Positions 16,962 to 26,133 are shown, counted from the stretch's first letter. The stretch is DNA of 64,000 nucleotides from Deferribacteres bacterium (GCA_023395255.1 JAEWZN010000007.1:186001-250000); one strand, 5' to 3'. Numbers and translations: made by a program. Notes: generated by a model from the sequence alone, not told the origin.

Positions 16962-17990
16962 TTATAAATAAGTAAGAGTGCCCGCCGAAGCGCATTCGGC
17001 GCATATGTCGCTGTAGTTTATGTACTCCGCCGCGCAGTCAGTGCATCTGTAAGCAGGATGAGTTTTGAAATAAGATATAAGGAGCTCATCCTTAAGTATT
17101 TCCGCATGTGCAGCGGCAAGCGCTGCGGGGAAGCTGTGCCCGGCGGCGCAGATGGAGATAATGCTTTTCGCCTTGTCCGCCTCGCTTTTCCGGGCGTGGT
17201 AACGGGCAGCGTATATATAGAAAGATACGTTGGCGGAGCCTGAGTTTATCTTTTTCATCACTGAGTTGAACAGTGTGCCCATGTCGGAATGCGCGTAATG
17301 GAACTCCTCAAGGATACTCATGTGTTCAGGGCATTTTGGGAGCTCGTTTTTAATAATCTCCTCGCAGAGTGAAAGCCCTCTGGAGCGTTTACCCTCAAGG
17401 AACAGGAGGTTAGCCTTCTCTGCCTTTGCCTCAAAGAATGACGGATCACAGTTTTCGGCGTTGGTGAGGAGTTTTATGGCGTATGGCCTGTCCTCTGCAA
17501 TGTCCTTGGATGCGGCAAACCAGCATCTGGCGGCTTTTTTGAGGTACACAGGGTTCAGCCCGGCACATTTTTTGTACAACTCCGCAGCTTCCTTAAGGTG
17601 GCCTGATTTCTCAAGGGCGTATGCACGGAAGGGGAGCAGCGGAATATTTTTCTTTTTGGTGAAGAAGAAGCCTGCGTCCACTGTCTCAGTGAGGAGAAGG
17701 GCGCTTTTATAGTCCTCAGCGGCTATGGCATCCTTTATGAGCTCACGCACGGCTGTTTCGTGCATCAGCTTTGAGAGATCCTTTTTTTCAAGAATGCTTT
17801 TGTGAATCCGCTCCGCTTTGGCATGCTCGCCTTTGTCTCTCAGGAGGCTTCCGGTAACAATGTAGGCATCCGCCGCCTCCACGTCTGAGGAAGCCAGAGC
17901 CTTAAGGCTGGCTAAGGCCGCGTCAGTGTCACCGTCAGCGAGTTTCAGCAGGGCTTCCGCCCTGAGAGCATGCAGATCAGTGCTTTTCAT
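16962..17990 (-). CDS. LapB-like TPR protein with C-terminal rubredoxin-type zinc knuckle
   Basis: The 342-residue protein is made of helical TPR units and ends in YRCTDCAAEYINYSDICAECASAGT, the paired CxxC knuckle of LapB (YciM). LapB controls LpxC turnover and lipopolysaccharide supply in Enterobacteria. Its gene follows a lapA homologue as in E. coli. Unlike E. coli LapB (about 389 residues), it has no N-terminal membrane helix: the protein begins MKSTDLHALRAEALLKLADG. The role is inferred from the domain and gene order. Confidence 0.8.
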   Translation of the reverse strand: MKSTDLHALRAEALLKLADGDTDAALASLKALASSDVEAADAYIVTGSLLRDKGEHAKAERIHKSILEKKDLSKLMHETAVRELIKDAIAAEDYKSALLLTETVDAGFFFTKKKNIPLLPFRAYALEKSGHLKEAAELYKKCAGLNPVYLKKAARCWFAASKDIAEDRPYAIKLLTNAENCDPSFFEAKAEKANLLFLEGKRSRGLSLCEEIIKNELPKCPEHMSILEEFHYAHSDMGTLFNSVMKKINSGSANVSFYIYAARYHARKSEADKAKSIISICAAGHSFPAALAAAHAEILKDELLISYFKTHPAYRCTDCAAEYINYSDICAECASAGTLTYL

Positions 17991-18301
17991 CAGATCCCCT
18001 TGGAGGAGTTATCGTTAAAGGGCAGGCTGCGGAGTCTTTTTATTTCGTCCTCTCCGGTTTTCACCTTCTTTTTCAGCTTCCTGATTTCGCCAGTGAGCTT
18101 TATTCTGTCGAAGAAGTAAAGCATGGAGGAGAGCACAAGGCCGACCACCATTGATGCGATGATTACAAGAAAAAGCGGCATCTTCACCGCCGGGGAGTTG
18201 AAAAAGTAGGTGACTTCCACCTGCTGAACATTCATTACCGCAAAAATAACTACCACTGCTATTATGATCAGTTTGATTATGTTGCTAATTATTTTCATCA
18301 T
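17990..18301 (-). CDS. lapA: LapA-domain (DUF1049) membrane protein
   Basis: The 103-residue protein has two membrane segments (about residues 8-24 and 42-65), separated by the LapA-type stretch NVQQVEVTYFF.SPAVKMPLFLVI. A C-terminal coiled coil rich in Lys and Glu follows. LapA partners LapB in lipopolysaccharide assembly control. It overlaps the HIT gene by 4 nt and the LapB-like gene by 1 nt. Confidence 0.85.
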   Translation of the reverse strand: MMKIISNIIKLIIIAVVVIFAVMNVQQVEVTYFFNSPAVKMPLFLVIIASMVVGLVLSSMLYFFDRIKLTGEIRKLKKKVKTGEDEIKRLRSLPFNDNSSKGI

Positions 18302-18804
18302 TCCGCCTCGCTTCTGAAGCCCTCAAGCAGGTTAGCGTAAGTGACCTCTATATGTTCGGATATTACCTTCATCTCCCCGACAACGGGCATGAAGTTTGTG
18401 TCCCCGACCCAGCGGGGAACTATGTGAAAGTGCAGGTGCGCGTCTATGCCCGCCCCTGCGGCCTTGCCTATGTTGAAGCCTGTGTTGAACCCGGCGGGAT
18501 TCATGGCTTTTTTCAGCACTCTCATGGCAAGCTGGGAAAGCTGCATTATTTCAAGCATTTCCTCATCATCCAGATCCTGAAAGTCCCCAGTGTGCTTATA
18601 GGGTGCGACCATGAGGTGACCGTTGTTGTAAGGGAAAAGGTTCATAATTACAAACGCTTTTTTCCCTCTGTGGAGTATGAGGTTCTCCCTGTCGGCATCT
18701 GCCGAGGGTTTTTCGCAGAAGATGCAGCCCTCACTTTTTCCCAGTCCGCTTATGTATGACATGCGCCATGGCGCCCACATTCTTTCTTTCTGTTCTTCAG
18801 CCAC
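18298..18804 (-). CDS. HIT family nucleotide hydrolase/phosphorylase
   Basis: The 168-residue protein has the histidine triad HLHFHIVPRW near residue 124 and a CxxC pair near the start (CIFCEK). This is close to the Ap4A-phosphorylase-like HIT branch (N-terminus ERMWAPWRMSYI). Such enzymes act on dinucleotide polyphosphates or nucleotidyl conjugates. It abuts the sirtuin gene. Confidence 0.9.
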   Translation of the reverse strand: MAEEQKERMWAPWRMSYISGLGKSEGCIFCEKPSADADRENLILHRGKKAFVIMNLFPYNNGHLMVAPYKHTGDFQDLDDEEMLEIMQLSQLAMRVLKKAMNPAGFNTGFNIGKAAGAGIDAHLHFHIVPRWVGDTNFMPVVGEMKVISEHIEVTYANLLEGFRSEAE

Positions 18805-19545
18805 TTAACAAACCTCCGCAGATTTAAAGACTTCGCCCAGAGAACCGCTGATCACCAGATCCGCCATTGAATCATAGGGTGTGGGCATTCTGTTTATTAT
18901 AACAACTTTCGCGCCCGCCGACTTCGCATATCCGGGAAGCATGGCCGCAGGCATCACAGAGAGGGACGAACCCGCCACTATGAACAGGTCGCAGTTCATG
19001 GAATCTTTCACTGCATTGTCCATCACGGCGGGGGGAAGCATCTCCCCGAAGAAGATTACGTTCGGCCGCATAACTCCGCCGCATGCGGGGCATTTGGGAG
19101 GGTTTTCCCCTTTGGAGAATATGCGGAAGACTCTGACAGTGGCCATTTCCTCTTCACAGCGCATGCAGCGTGAGGTCATAAGCGAGCCGTGGAGCTCATG
19201 CACTTTGTCTGAGCCTGCCTTTTGGTGGAGCCCGTCGATGTTCTGAGTGATTACGCTCAGCATTCTTCCCTCCGCCCCGCGCTTTGCGATGAAGGCGTGG
19301 GCAGCGTTGGGGAGTGCATTTCTGAAAACATCAAACAAAGGCGCGAAGAATGTATAAAACTTTTCGGGATTAGCGGTGAAGGAATCTATATTGAGGTAGT
19401 CGTCAGACGCAAGGTTAGCCCAGAGCCCTTTTCCCTGCGTGCGGTAATCGGGTATTCCGCTTTCCGTGCTTATGCCTGCGCCGGAAAAGAAGACCGTTCT
19501 CTCTGACCGGCTTAAAAGGGTTTTGAGCTCAGCTATGCAGTCCAT
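18805..19545 (-). CDS. cobB: NAD-dependent protein deacylase, Sir2/CobB family
   Basis: This sirtuin of 246 residues has the NAD-binding motifs GAGISTESGIPDYR and TQNIDGLHQKAG, the catalytic His in LHGS, and a zinc ribbon of two Cys pairs (CMRCEE and CPACGG). It removes acyl groups from lysines using NAD. It is first in the minus-strand operon that leads to mutS. Confidence 0.95.
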   Translation of the reverse strand: MDCIAELKTLLSRSERTVFFSGAGISTESGIPDYRTQGKGLWANLASDDYLNIDSFTANPEKFYTFFAPLFDVFRNALPNAAHAFIAKRGAEGRMLSVITQNIDGLHQKAGSDKVHELHGSLMTSRCMRCEEEMATVRVFRIFSKGENPPKCPACGGVMRPNVIFFGEMLPPAVMDNAVKDSMNCDLFIVAGSSLSVMPAAMLPGYAKSAGAKVVIINRMPTPYDSMADLVISGSLGEVFKSAEVC

Positions 19546-19607
19546 CTGCTTTTATATCAAATATCCTGAACACAGGCAATTATATGTTTTCCCGCGGGTT
19601 CAGCTTT

Positions 19608-21119
19608 TCAGGCTTTCGTATTCTTTTCCAGAGTTTCCGCGCACTCGCACTCCCCCACAACAGGGAAGCGGACGCGGAATATTGTTCCCTGCCCCTGAAC
19701 TGATTCGAAGGAGATTGTCCCGCCGTAATTCTCTATAAGCTGCTTCACTATTGTGAGGCCGAGGCCTGTTCCGTTGTGCTTGGTGGTGAAATATTCCGTG
19801 AAGAGGTGCTGCTTGGCCTCCTGCGGGATCCCTTCGCCATTGTCTATGAAGTCAAACTCAACAAATTCACCGTCGAGCCGGGCAGTCAGTGTCACCTTTC
19901 CGCCTTTTTTGTGCTCAACTGCTTCCACTGCATTGCGGAGGATGTTTATGAATATCTGCTCTATGTGCACCGGAGTTGCCTTTATGCAGCCGAGGTTTTT
20001 GTCTGTTATGGTCTCAAATGGGACATCAGCCCATTTCAGCAGAGTGCGCTCAACATAAAGGGCAATTCGCTCTATGAAGTCCGCAACGTCTATGCATTCC
20101 AGCTTGTCGTTCCCCACGCGGGAGAATTTCAGGGTCTGGTCTATTATGTCCCTTATGCGTTCGGCATCCTTGAGGATTTTGTCGGTGTAGGCCTTGGTTT
20201 CCGGATGCTTCATCGTCATAATGTCCGCGTTGATCATTATGGAGTTAAGAGGGTTCTTTATCTCGTGGCTTATGGATGCGGTGAGGGTTCCCATCGTCAT
20301 CAGTCTGTCGTTGTGGAGCATGTTCTTATGCATGGAGCTTATGGTGCTGAAAGCCTTGCGGAGCGAGTACACCATGTAGTTGAAAAGGATGGACATGCGC
20401 CCGAATTCGTCATTGGAGGTTATCTGTGTTCTTATGTCGAGGTTGTTGCCTGCAACAGCCTGCATGCCGTTTTCCAATATGCGCACAGGGCGTATGACAA
20501 GTATGTATATGAGAAAGAAGAGAACTATGAAAAGCAGAATATCCGCAGTGTAGAGGAATAGGCGCACCTCAAATACCTCACGGCTCAGAAGCTCTTTAAG
20601 GCGTGAGAGGTCTATATTTATGTTCAGTGTGCCTATCACGTCCCCTTCGGAAGGATTATGGCAGGACTGGCATTTTTCCTCATTCATCAGGGGTTTGCTG
20701 AATGAGAGATACTTTTTTCCCGCATAGGAGAGCTCAGTGAACCCCTCCGTGCTGTTGTGGTTGTTCTTTATGAGATCAAGATAGTCACTGCTGTAGAATT
20801 TGTTGAGATCCTGCAATATGCAGGATATGCCCCCCTGACGGTTAAGGATGTGGATTCCGAGGATGTTCGAGTCCTTCTGGAGGTTGAGGATAAGCTCTTT
20901 GATCGCTCCTTTGTTCTCCATCATCATGTAGCTGTCAAGGGAGCTGTTGATGAGAAAGGGGATGCTGGTTATATAGTCACTGGCGATTGTTTTTGCCTTT
21001 TTTTCTATATTTGCAGCCAGCATACTGCTCACAGTGAAGCTCACAAGGGAGAGCAGGGCAAAAAAGAGCAGGGTTATCTTAAATTGTAGTTTGACGTAGG
21101 GTTTTTTATGTGATTCCAT
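19608..21119 (-). CDS. Sensor histidine kinase with a periplasmic CxxCH heme-type motif
   Basis: The membrane kinase has 503 residues from ATG 21119; an upstream in-frame start would add residues before the first membrane helix. The first membrane segment spans about residues 12-35. A periplasmic sensor domain carries CQSCH at about 150-154, and the second segment spans about 185-209. HAMP, the phospho-acceptor His285 in SISHEIKNPLNS, and an ATPase domain (NILRNAVEAVEHK, DNGEGIP, GTGLGLTIVKQL) follow. CxxCH is the attachment motif for c-type heme, so redox or gas sensing is likely. No response regulator gene lies next to it. It diverges from nikR. Confidence 0.9.
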   Translation of the reverse strand: MESHKKPYVKLQFKITLLFFALLSLVSFTVSSMLAANIEKKAKTIASDYITSIPFLINSSLDSYMMMENKGAIKELILNLQKDSNILGIHILNRQGGISCILQDLNKFYSSDYLDLIKNNHNSTEGFTELSYAGKKYLSFSKPLMNEEKCQSCHNPSEGDVIGTLNINIDLSRLKELLSREVFEVRLFLYTADILLFIVLFFLIYILVIRPVRILENGMQAVAGNNLDIRTQITSNDEFGRMSILFNYMVYSLRKAFSTISSMHKNMLHNDRLMTMGTLTASISHEIKNPLNSIMINADIMTMKHPETKAYTDKILKDAERIRDIIDQTLKFSRVGNDKLECIDVADFIERIALYVERTLLKWADVPFETITDKNLGCIKATPVHIEQIFINILRNAVEAVEHKKGGKVTLTARLDGEFVEFDFIDNGEGIPQEAKQHLFTEYFTTKHNGTGLGLTIVKQLIENYGGTISFESVQGQGTIFRVRFPVVGECECAETLEKNTKA

Positions 21120-21166
21120 AGGTGAGAGATTACACCTTTTCACTGTGATTTCCAAGTGCAAAAGCC

Positions 21167-21195
21167 TTGCAGGCGGGCGCATAAAGCTATAAAAT
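21167..21195 (+). promoter_or_regulatory. Probable nikR promoter
   Basis: TTGCAG (21167-21172) and TAAAAT (21190-21195) are 17 nt apart. They precede an AAGGA ribosome site and the nikR ATG at 21218. No clear NikR palindrome was identified. Confidence 0.5.
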
Positions 21196-21217
21196 AAAGC
21201 AAAAAAAGGATAATCAG

Positions 21218-21622
21218 ATGGCTGAGATAGTTAGGTTCGGAGTTTCCCTCGATAAGGATCTTCTCACAGAGTTCGACCGCAAAATAGCCGAAGAAGGATA
21301 TGAAACCAGATCAAAGGCCGTGGGCGACCTGCTTAAGGAATATGTGATAGAAAAGGAATTTGCATCCGGCGGCACAGTGGCGGGCGCTGTCACCATTCTG
21401 TATGACCACCATAACAGGGATCTTCTCTCTTCCCTCATGGATATTCAGCATGATTATCACGATTCCGTGATCTCCATCCAGCATATCCACCTTGATCATG
21501 ACAACTGTCTTGAGATTCTGGCGGTAAGAGGCAACAGCGACTCCATCAAGAAGCTGTATACTTCCCTTAAGATCATGAAAGGGATCAAACACACCAGCAT
21601 TAATATAACCGGAACGAAGTGA
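21218..21622 (+). CDS. nikR: Nickel-responsive transcription regulator NikR
   Basis: The 134-residue protein has an N-terminal ribbon-helix-helix DNA-binding domain (VRFGVSLDKDLLTEFDRKI). The C-terminal ACT-like nickel-binding domain carries the expected His and Cys ligands (HDYHD, HIHLDHDNCLEI). NikR controls nickel uptake and use. Nickel chaperone genes hypA and hypB lie 8 kb away. Confidence 0.96.
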   Translation: MAEIVRFGVSLDKDLLTEFDRKIAEEGYETRSKAVGDLLKEYVIEKEFASGGTVAGAVTILYDHHNRDLLSSLMDIQHDYHDSVISIQHIHLDHDNCLEILAVRGNSDSIKKLYTSLKIMKGIKHTSINITGTK

Positions 21623-21706
21623 CAGACATACTTCTCTGAGAGAGTATTACTTTCCCCGAACCCATTCAGGAACTCACCTGTTTAAACATGTTAAAAAATG
21701 AAATAC

Positions 21707-21734
21707 AAAAGCCGCCGGGTCAGCGGCGGCTTTT
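21707..21734. terminator. Bidirectional terminator between nikR and sfrA
   Basis: AAAAGCCGCCG and CGGCGGCTTTT pair perfectly around a 6-nt loop (21718-21723). A T-run follows on either strand, so it can serve the two convergent genes. Just upstream, 21650-21680 (tttccccgaacccattcaggaac) resembles the repeat at 7439 and 41335. Confidence 0.9.
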
Positions 21735-21767
21735 GGGTTTTCTGTTTATTTGATTTGCTTTGCTTGT

Positions 21768-23951
21768 CTAAAATTTTCTGGTGATGAGCTTCACACCCTT
21801 AGCTGCGCATTCGCAGGTTTCCGCTGAGATTGTTTCCGCGGTCTGCTCAAAATGGAAGTTCTGCACCGCGAACTCATCCCTTACGGTGAAGTTTGCCTTT
21901 GCGGTTATTGTGCCGCTGTGGTGTCTGGGGTTTATTGACACTGTTTTATCGGCGCTCTTAGGCTGTTCGTATTTAAAGGGTGTTTCATTGAACACAGGGC
22001 TTGTTCTTATCACAAGACAGCTGTCCAGTATGGTGAATTTCACTTCGGGATAGCCGTATCTGCCCGCAAGCATTGTGTTGTATATCTCCTCCGGGCATGC
22101 AGGTACTGATGCCTTGAAGAGCCCTGCCAGCATGGAGGCTATTTCCGTGTCGGACTTCTGCTCACCCGGCGTGTCCACAACTTTACGCACTTTTGATACG
22201 CGTCCGCCTATCTTAACGAACGAGCCGTCAACCTCAAGCGCAGCTTTAGCGGGGAGAAACACATTCGCCCTTGCTGATGTTCCGTCATTAAAGAGGTCAA
22301 CAGCCACAACAGTTTCCGCGGAGCGGAGGGCGTTGTTCAGCTTTTCTGCGGTGTCGCCCGTGTAGGTGTTGTTGAAACCCACAAGGAACAGGTTCTTTAT
22401 GTTTTTCGCTTCCAGATCTTTTATCAGCTCATCAGCGGAATAACCGCCTGCGAAAAGCTCTTGAGCATAGAGCCCGTAAATGTTTGTTTTGTCATTGGCC
22501 ACCATGAAGCAGCTTATTTTCTCTTTGCCAATGAAATCAGCAAAGGCGAGAACAGCTTCCGGCTGCGTGCAGGCAGAGGTGTATTCATTGCCCACTATGA
22601 TGCCCACTCTTTTGCCTTCGTTTATATAATCCCTGATGTCGCGGAAGGCCTCGGCATTATCTGTCCTGATTTTTTCAAATATTCTGCCGAAATCGCCGTT
22701 GTCAGCCAGAAGGGATTTGTTTGTGAAAACATCGTACTCGTACCTTTTAAGGCCTACGGTGATGAGCTTGCAGTCATTGTGGATGACGGAGTTCATCATT
22801 CTCCATTTAAGACCCACTGCCTCACGGCGGAGATCCGCGCCTATCACGAATATGACATCACAGTTTTTGAGATCATCCGCTCTGCCTATGTTGGCGAAGG
22901 TTCCGAACTTCCCTTTGTATTTTTTCATAAAGACGGGCTTGGTGAAATCCGCCTCTGTGACAATCTTTTTGGAGCCGATGGCAGCCATGAGCGCTTTGTA
23001 TGCCGCTATTGCCTCGCTTGTGAGGCGCGAGCCCATGAGCATGGCTGTGTTTTCCGGTTTGCATCCGGCCAGTCTGTCCTTAAGAACGGTCATAACCTCT
23101 TCCCATGATTTGGGTGCGGCCTCGCCGTTCGATTTTACAAGAGGTGTTTTTATCCTTGAGGGGTTTTCTATGTAGTTGAACCCGAAGCGGCTCTGACTTG
23201 AGATCTGAGCTCCTTCAACAGATTTGCCCCTCTCTATTTTGCCGTCAAGAACGCCGTAAACAATATCTCCCTCACTTGCAGAGAAAGGGGAGGCGGTTAC
23301 GGTCTCGGTGAGATCCCACACGCGCGCCTGATTGTGGAACTGTGTGTCGAGCAGAGCGCCCACCGGACAGCGGTCTATGCAGGTTCCGCAGAAGTCGCAG
23401 TTCAGCGTATCGCCTTCAGAGGGTACTACATGGTTATAGAAGCCTCTGTCCTTCATTTTGAGCGCACTGCACCCTGTCATTTCGTGGCAGGATTTTATGC
23501 ACCTTTCGCAGAGAACGCAGAGGTTTGAGTTATAAACAATTTTGTTCCAGTTCGCCTTGGGATCCTTCGGTTTTTCGGATGAAACTTTTTCGGTCATCAT
23601 GCCGAACTCATACGCAGTGTCCTGAAGCATGCACTCGCCGGCCTTGTCGCACACGGGGCAGTCAAGGGGGTGCTTGATCAGGATGAAGTCGAGCATCTGC
23701 TTTCTGTGAGTCCAGATATATTCGTTGTCGGTCTCAACTTTCATTCCGTCCATAGCGTAGGTGACGCAGGCTGCCTGAAGCCTTTTTGCGCCGTCCACCT
23801 GAACAAGGCAGAGTCTGCATGCGCCTATGGGGGTAATCTCCTTAAGGTAGCAGAGGGTGGGTATATGAACACCGTTCCTGTTTGCCACATCCAGTATTGA
23901 TTCGCCCTTTTCAAAGCTGTATGTATTTCCGTTTATGATTATTGCTGCCAT
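21768..23951 (-). CDS. sfrA: NADPH oxidoreductase SfrA-like subunit (NuoG-type iron-sulfur/molybdopterin-fold protein)
   Basis: The 727-residue protein has an N-terminal [2Fe-2S] ferredoxin domain (TLCYLKEITPIGACRLCLV), a NuoG-type Cys-rich segment (HPLDCPVCDKAGECMLQD), and two [4Fe-4S] sites (CVLCERCIKSC, CDFCGTCIDRCPVG). A molybdopterin-oxidoreductase-fold domain follows. With the adjacent flavoprotein it matches the SfrAB soluble NADPH:acceptor (Fe(III)) oxidoreductase of Geobacter. A formate dehydrogenase alpha or NuoG annotation is possible, but the length and partner favour SfrA. It follows sfrB by 3 nt. Confidence 0.82.
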   Translation of the reverse strand: MAAIIINGNTYSFEKGESILDVANRNGVHIPTLCYLKEITPIGACRLCLVQVDGAKRLQAACVTYAMDGMKVETDNEYIWTHRKQMLDFILIKHPLDCPVCDKAGECMLQDTAYEFGMMTEKVSSEKPKDPKANWNKIVYNSNLCVLCERCIKSCHEMTGCSALKMKDRGFYNHVVPSEGDTLNCDFCGTCIDRCPVGALLDTQFHNQARVWDLTETVTASPFSASEGDIVYGVLDGKIERGKSVEGAQISSQSRFGFNYIENPSRIKTPLVKSNGEAAPKSWEEVMTVLKDRLAGCKPENTAMLMGSRLTSEAIAAYKALMAAIGSKKIVTEADFTKPVFMKKYKGKFGTFANIGRADDLKNCDVIFVIGADLRREAVGLKWRMMNSVIHNDCKLITVGLKRYEYDVFTNKSLLADNGDFGRIFEKIRTDNAEAFRDIRDYINEGKRVGIIVGNEYTSACTQPEAVLAFADFIGKEKISCFMVANDKTNIYGLYAQELFAGGYSADELIKDLEAKNIKNLFLVGFNNTYTGDTAEKLNNALRSAETVVAVDLFNDGTSARANVFLPAKAALEVDGSFVKIGGRVSKVRKVVDTPGEQKSDTEIASMLAGLFKASVPACPEEIYNTMLAGRYGYPEVKFTILDSCLVIRTSPVFNETPFKYEQPKSADKTVSINPRHHSGTITAKANFTVRDEFAVQNFHFEQTAETISAETCECAAKGVKLITRKF

Positions 23952-23954
23952 CGG

Positions 23955-25925
23955 TTACTCCCCTTTCCCTTTATTTTCAAGGGCTACCATAGCCATGCGC
24001 ACGCATCTCAGACAGCGGGTCGCCTCGTCGTATGCCTGTTTATCGGTATAGGGTTTTTCAACCTCTTCGTAGTTGCTCTTTCTTTCCTCACCTGTGAGCT
24101 TGTGCTGGTGCACACGCTTTATTGTGGGGCATTCCTGATCCTTCACGTCCTCTTTCTTGTCGAAGACCTTGTTCTTCTGGAGATCAAGCTGGAGTATCTC
24201 CTCCGGCGTGAGGTAGGGCTTTCCTTCGGTGAGGTAGCGGTCGATCATTATGCTTGACCAGCGCGCGGCGCCTATAGCCTTAACAACAGTCATGGGGCCC
24301 CACTCGCAGTCTCCGGCGGAGAAAATCTGCGGGTCGCTGGTGACGTAAAGGTCGTCAGCAACCTTGAAGGTGCTCCACTTGGTTACATCAAGCCCGTCCT
24401 CCTCTTTGAGGAAGGTGAGGTCGGTGAACTGACCGATAGCGGGGATAATGACATCACAGTCTATTATAAATTCCGAGTCCTGAACGGGCTGCGGTCTGCG
24501 TCTGCCGGATTCATCGGGCTCGCCGAGTTCCATACGCACACACTCAACACCAGTGACCACATTGTCTTTCGCGATTATTTTTGTGGGGTTGCAGAGGAAG
24601 TGGAAGTTGATCCCCTCCTCCATGGCATCTACTATTTCATAGTCTTCCGCGGGCATTTCATCCCTTGAGCGGCGGTAGACAAGGTTGACATCCGCAGCGC
24701 CTTCACGTAGGGCAACGCGTACGCAGTCGATGGCGGTGTTACCTCCGCCCACAACAACGATCTTTTTGCCTTTAACTCCGGTGTCCTTGCCTGTGGCCTG
24801 TTCACGGAGGAAGAGTATGCCCGATTCGTGGATGCCGGAATAGCCTTCCTTTTCGCCTTCTATACCCATGTCTCTGCTTTTCCATGCGCCGATGGTAAGC
24901 AGCACTGCATCGTAGTTCTTTTTAAGATACTGGAGGGTGAGGTCATCGCCGAGTTTGCGGCCGTACTCTATCTCCACTCCGAGGGACTGTATTATATCAA
25001 CCTCTCTGCGGAGAAGGTGTCTCGGCTCTCTGTAATCGGGGATTCCGAGGGCAACCATGCCGCCCGGTTCCTGCATCCATTCATATATTTTGCACTCATA
25101 CCCCATGAGGGCGAGGTAGTACGCCGCTGTGAGCCCTGCGGGGCCTGCTCCGACTATGCCTATCTTTTTGCCCTTTTCCGGAGCCTTGGGGGGGAGGATG
25201 GGCGCTTTTTCCTGATAATATTCATAATCCCACGGAGCGCGTTTAAGCACCATTATGCTAACGGGGTCTTTATCAACAAGCCCTCTGCGGCAGTTGAGCT
25301 CACAGGGGTGCGGACATACTCTGCCGCATACTCCGGGGAGCGGCATCGTTTCGCGGATGATTGAAAGCGCGTCAAGATAACGGTGATCCTTAATCTGCTC
25401 AATGAATTCGGGGATCTGCACATTAGCCGGGCAGCCTGCGGTGCAGGGTGCGGTTATGTGTTTATAATACGCTGTTTCGGCGGGGACAACACTTGCCCTG
25501 ACCTGATCGGCGAAATTTTCTATGAAGCGCATAACGGGTATGGAGGCTGTGGGCGCAACAGTACACTTAGCGGAGAGGTGGATGGACTGTGCAATTTCGT
25601 AAGCCTTATCAAGCTCTGTCTTGTCGGTGCTGCCGGAGCGGATCTTCATAAGCTGCTCCGCCAGAAGCCTTGTGCCCACCCTGCCGGGGAAACATCGGCC
25701 GCAGCAGCCCTGCGAGCTTATCTCATTCATATAGTTGGCAAGAATGGCAAGAATATCTGCCTTTTCATCAAAAACAAGGAATCCGTCCCAGTTAACAAGG
25801 GCTTTCAGGGGCTTTCCGTCATATGCGTCAGAGGTTTTGAACGGTGACTCGCTCCACTCTGATGCGGGTTTGCCTCTGTTGTCGAATTTGGCGTTTTTCC
25901 AGAACCCGTAGCAAACTTGTGGCAT
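23955..25925 (-). CDS. sfrB: NADPH oxidoreductase SfrB-like flavoprotein subunit
   Basis: The protein has 656 residues from ATG 25925, chosen because GGAGAG lies 7 nt upstream. The N-terminal part has a NuoF-like Cys cluster (SSQGCCGRCFPG). A GltD-like unit follows, with two [4Fe-4S] motifs (CTAGCPANVQIPEF, CGRVCPHPCELNC). An FAD-binding site (GAGPAGLTAAYY) and an NAD(P)-binding site (GGGNTAIDCVRVALREGA) come next. The C-terminus has a last Cys pair (CLRCVRMAMV). It would oxidise NADPH and pass electrons to SfrA. In Geobacter this pair is linked to Fe(III) reduction and NADPH balance. Confidence 0.85.
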   Translation of the reverse strand: MPQVCYGFWKNAKFDNRGKPASEWSESPFKTSDAYDGKPLKALVNWDGFLVFDEKADILAILANYMNEISSQGCCGRCFPGRVGTRLLAEQLMKIRSGSTDKTELDKAYEIAQSIHLSAKCTVAPTASIPVMRFIENFADQVRASVVPAETAYYKHITAPCTAGCPANVQIPEFIEQIKDHRYLDALSIIRETMPLPGVCGRVCPHPCELNCRRGLVDKDPVSIMVLKRAPWDYEYYQEKAPILPPKAPEKGKKIGIVGAGPAGLTAAYYLALMGYECKIYEWMQEPGGMVALGIPDYREPRHLLRREVDIIQSLGVEIEYGRKLGDDLTLQYLKKNYDAVLLTIGAWKSRDMGIEGEKEGYSGIHESGILFLREQATGKDTGVKGKKIVVVGGGNTAIDCVRVALREGAADVNLVYRRSRDEMPAEDYEIVDAMEEGINFHFLCNPTKIIAKDNVVTGVECVRMELGEPDESGRRRPQPVQDSEFIIDCDVIIPAIGQFTDLTFLKEEDGLDVTKWSTFKVADDLYVTSDPQIFSAGDCEWGPMTVVKAIGAARWSSIMIDRYLTEGKPYLTPEEILQLDLQKNKVFDKKEDVKDQECPTIKRVHQHKLTGEERKSNYEEVEKPYTDKQAYDEATRCLRCVRMAMVALENKGKGE

Positions 25926-25943
25926 TACACTCTCCACGGCGAA

Positions 25944-25973
25944 ATTATAAATGGACAATCGTATACTGTATAC
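25944..25973 (-). promoter_or_regulatory. sfrBA promoter with overlapping palindromic operator
   Basis: On the minus strand a TATAAT -10 box occupies 25949-25944. A TATACA -35-like box lies 17 nt upstream and falls inside GTATACTGTATAC (25961-25973). That sequence is a near-perfect palindrome made of two GTATAC hexamers around one base. Such sites suit a dimeric regulator of GntR or TetR type, but no regulator gene is adjacent. It lies upstream of the sfrB start. Confidence 0.6.
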
Positions 25974-26059
25974 AATTTCGTATAACACAATTATAATACT
26001 ATGTCTAGAATTTTGTGCTCACCTGAACCTGTGATGATTTCAGAATATTATCAATGATG

Positions 26060-26088
26060 TTGAAGTGCCTTCAATTTGGGATTATAAT
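26060..26088 (+). promoter_or_regulatory. lemA promoter with inverted repeat over the -35 box
   Basis: TTGAAG (26060-26065) and TATAAT (26083-26088) are 17 nt apart. TTGAAG also pairs with CTTCAA (26069-26074), giving a 6-bp inverted repeat across the -35 region. It may be an operator. Confidence 0.65.
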
Positions 26089-26133
26089 AGTTTTGCGTGA
26101 AATTATATAGGTGTTTTAGTTGCGGAGGATCTT

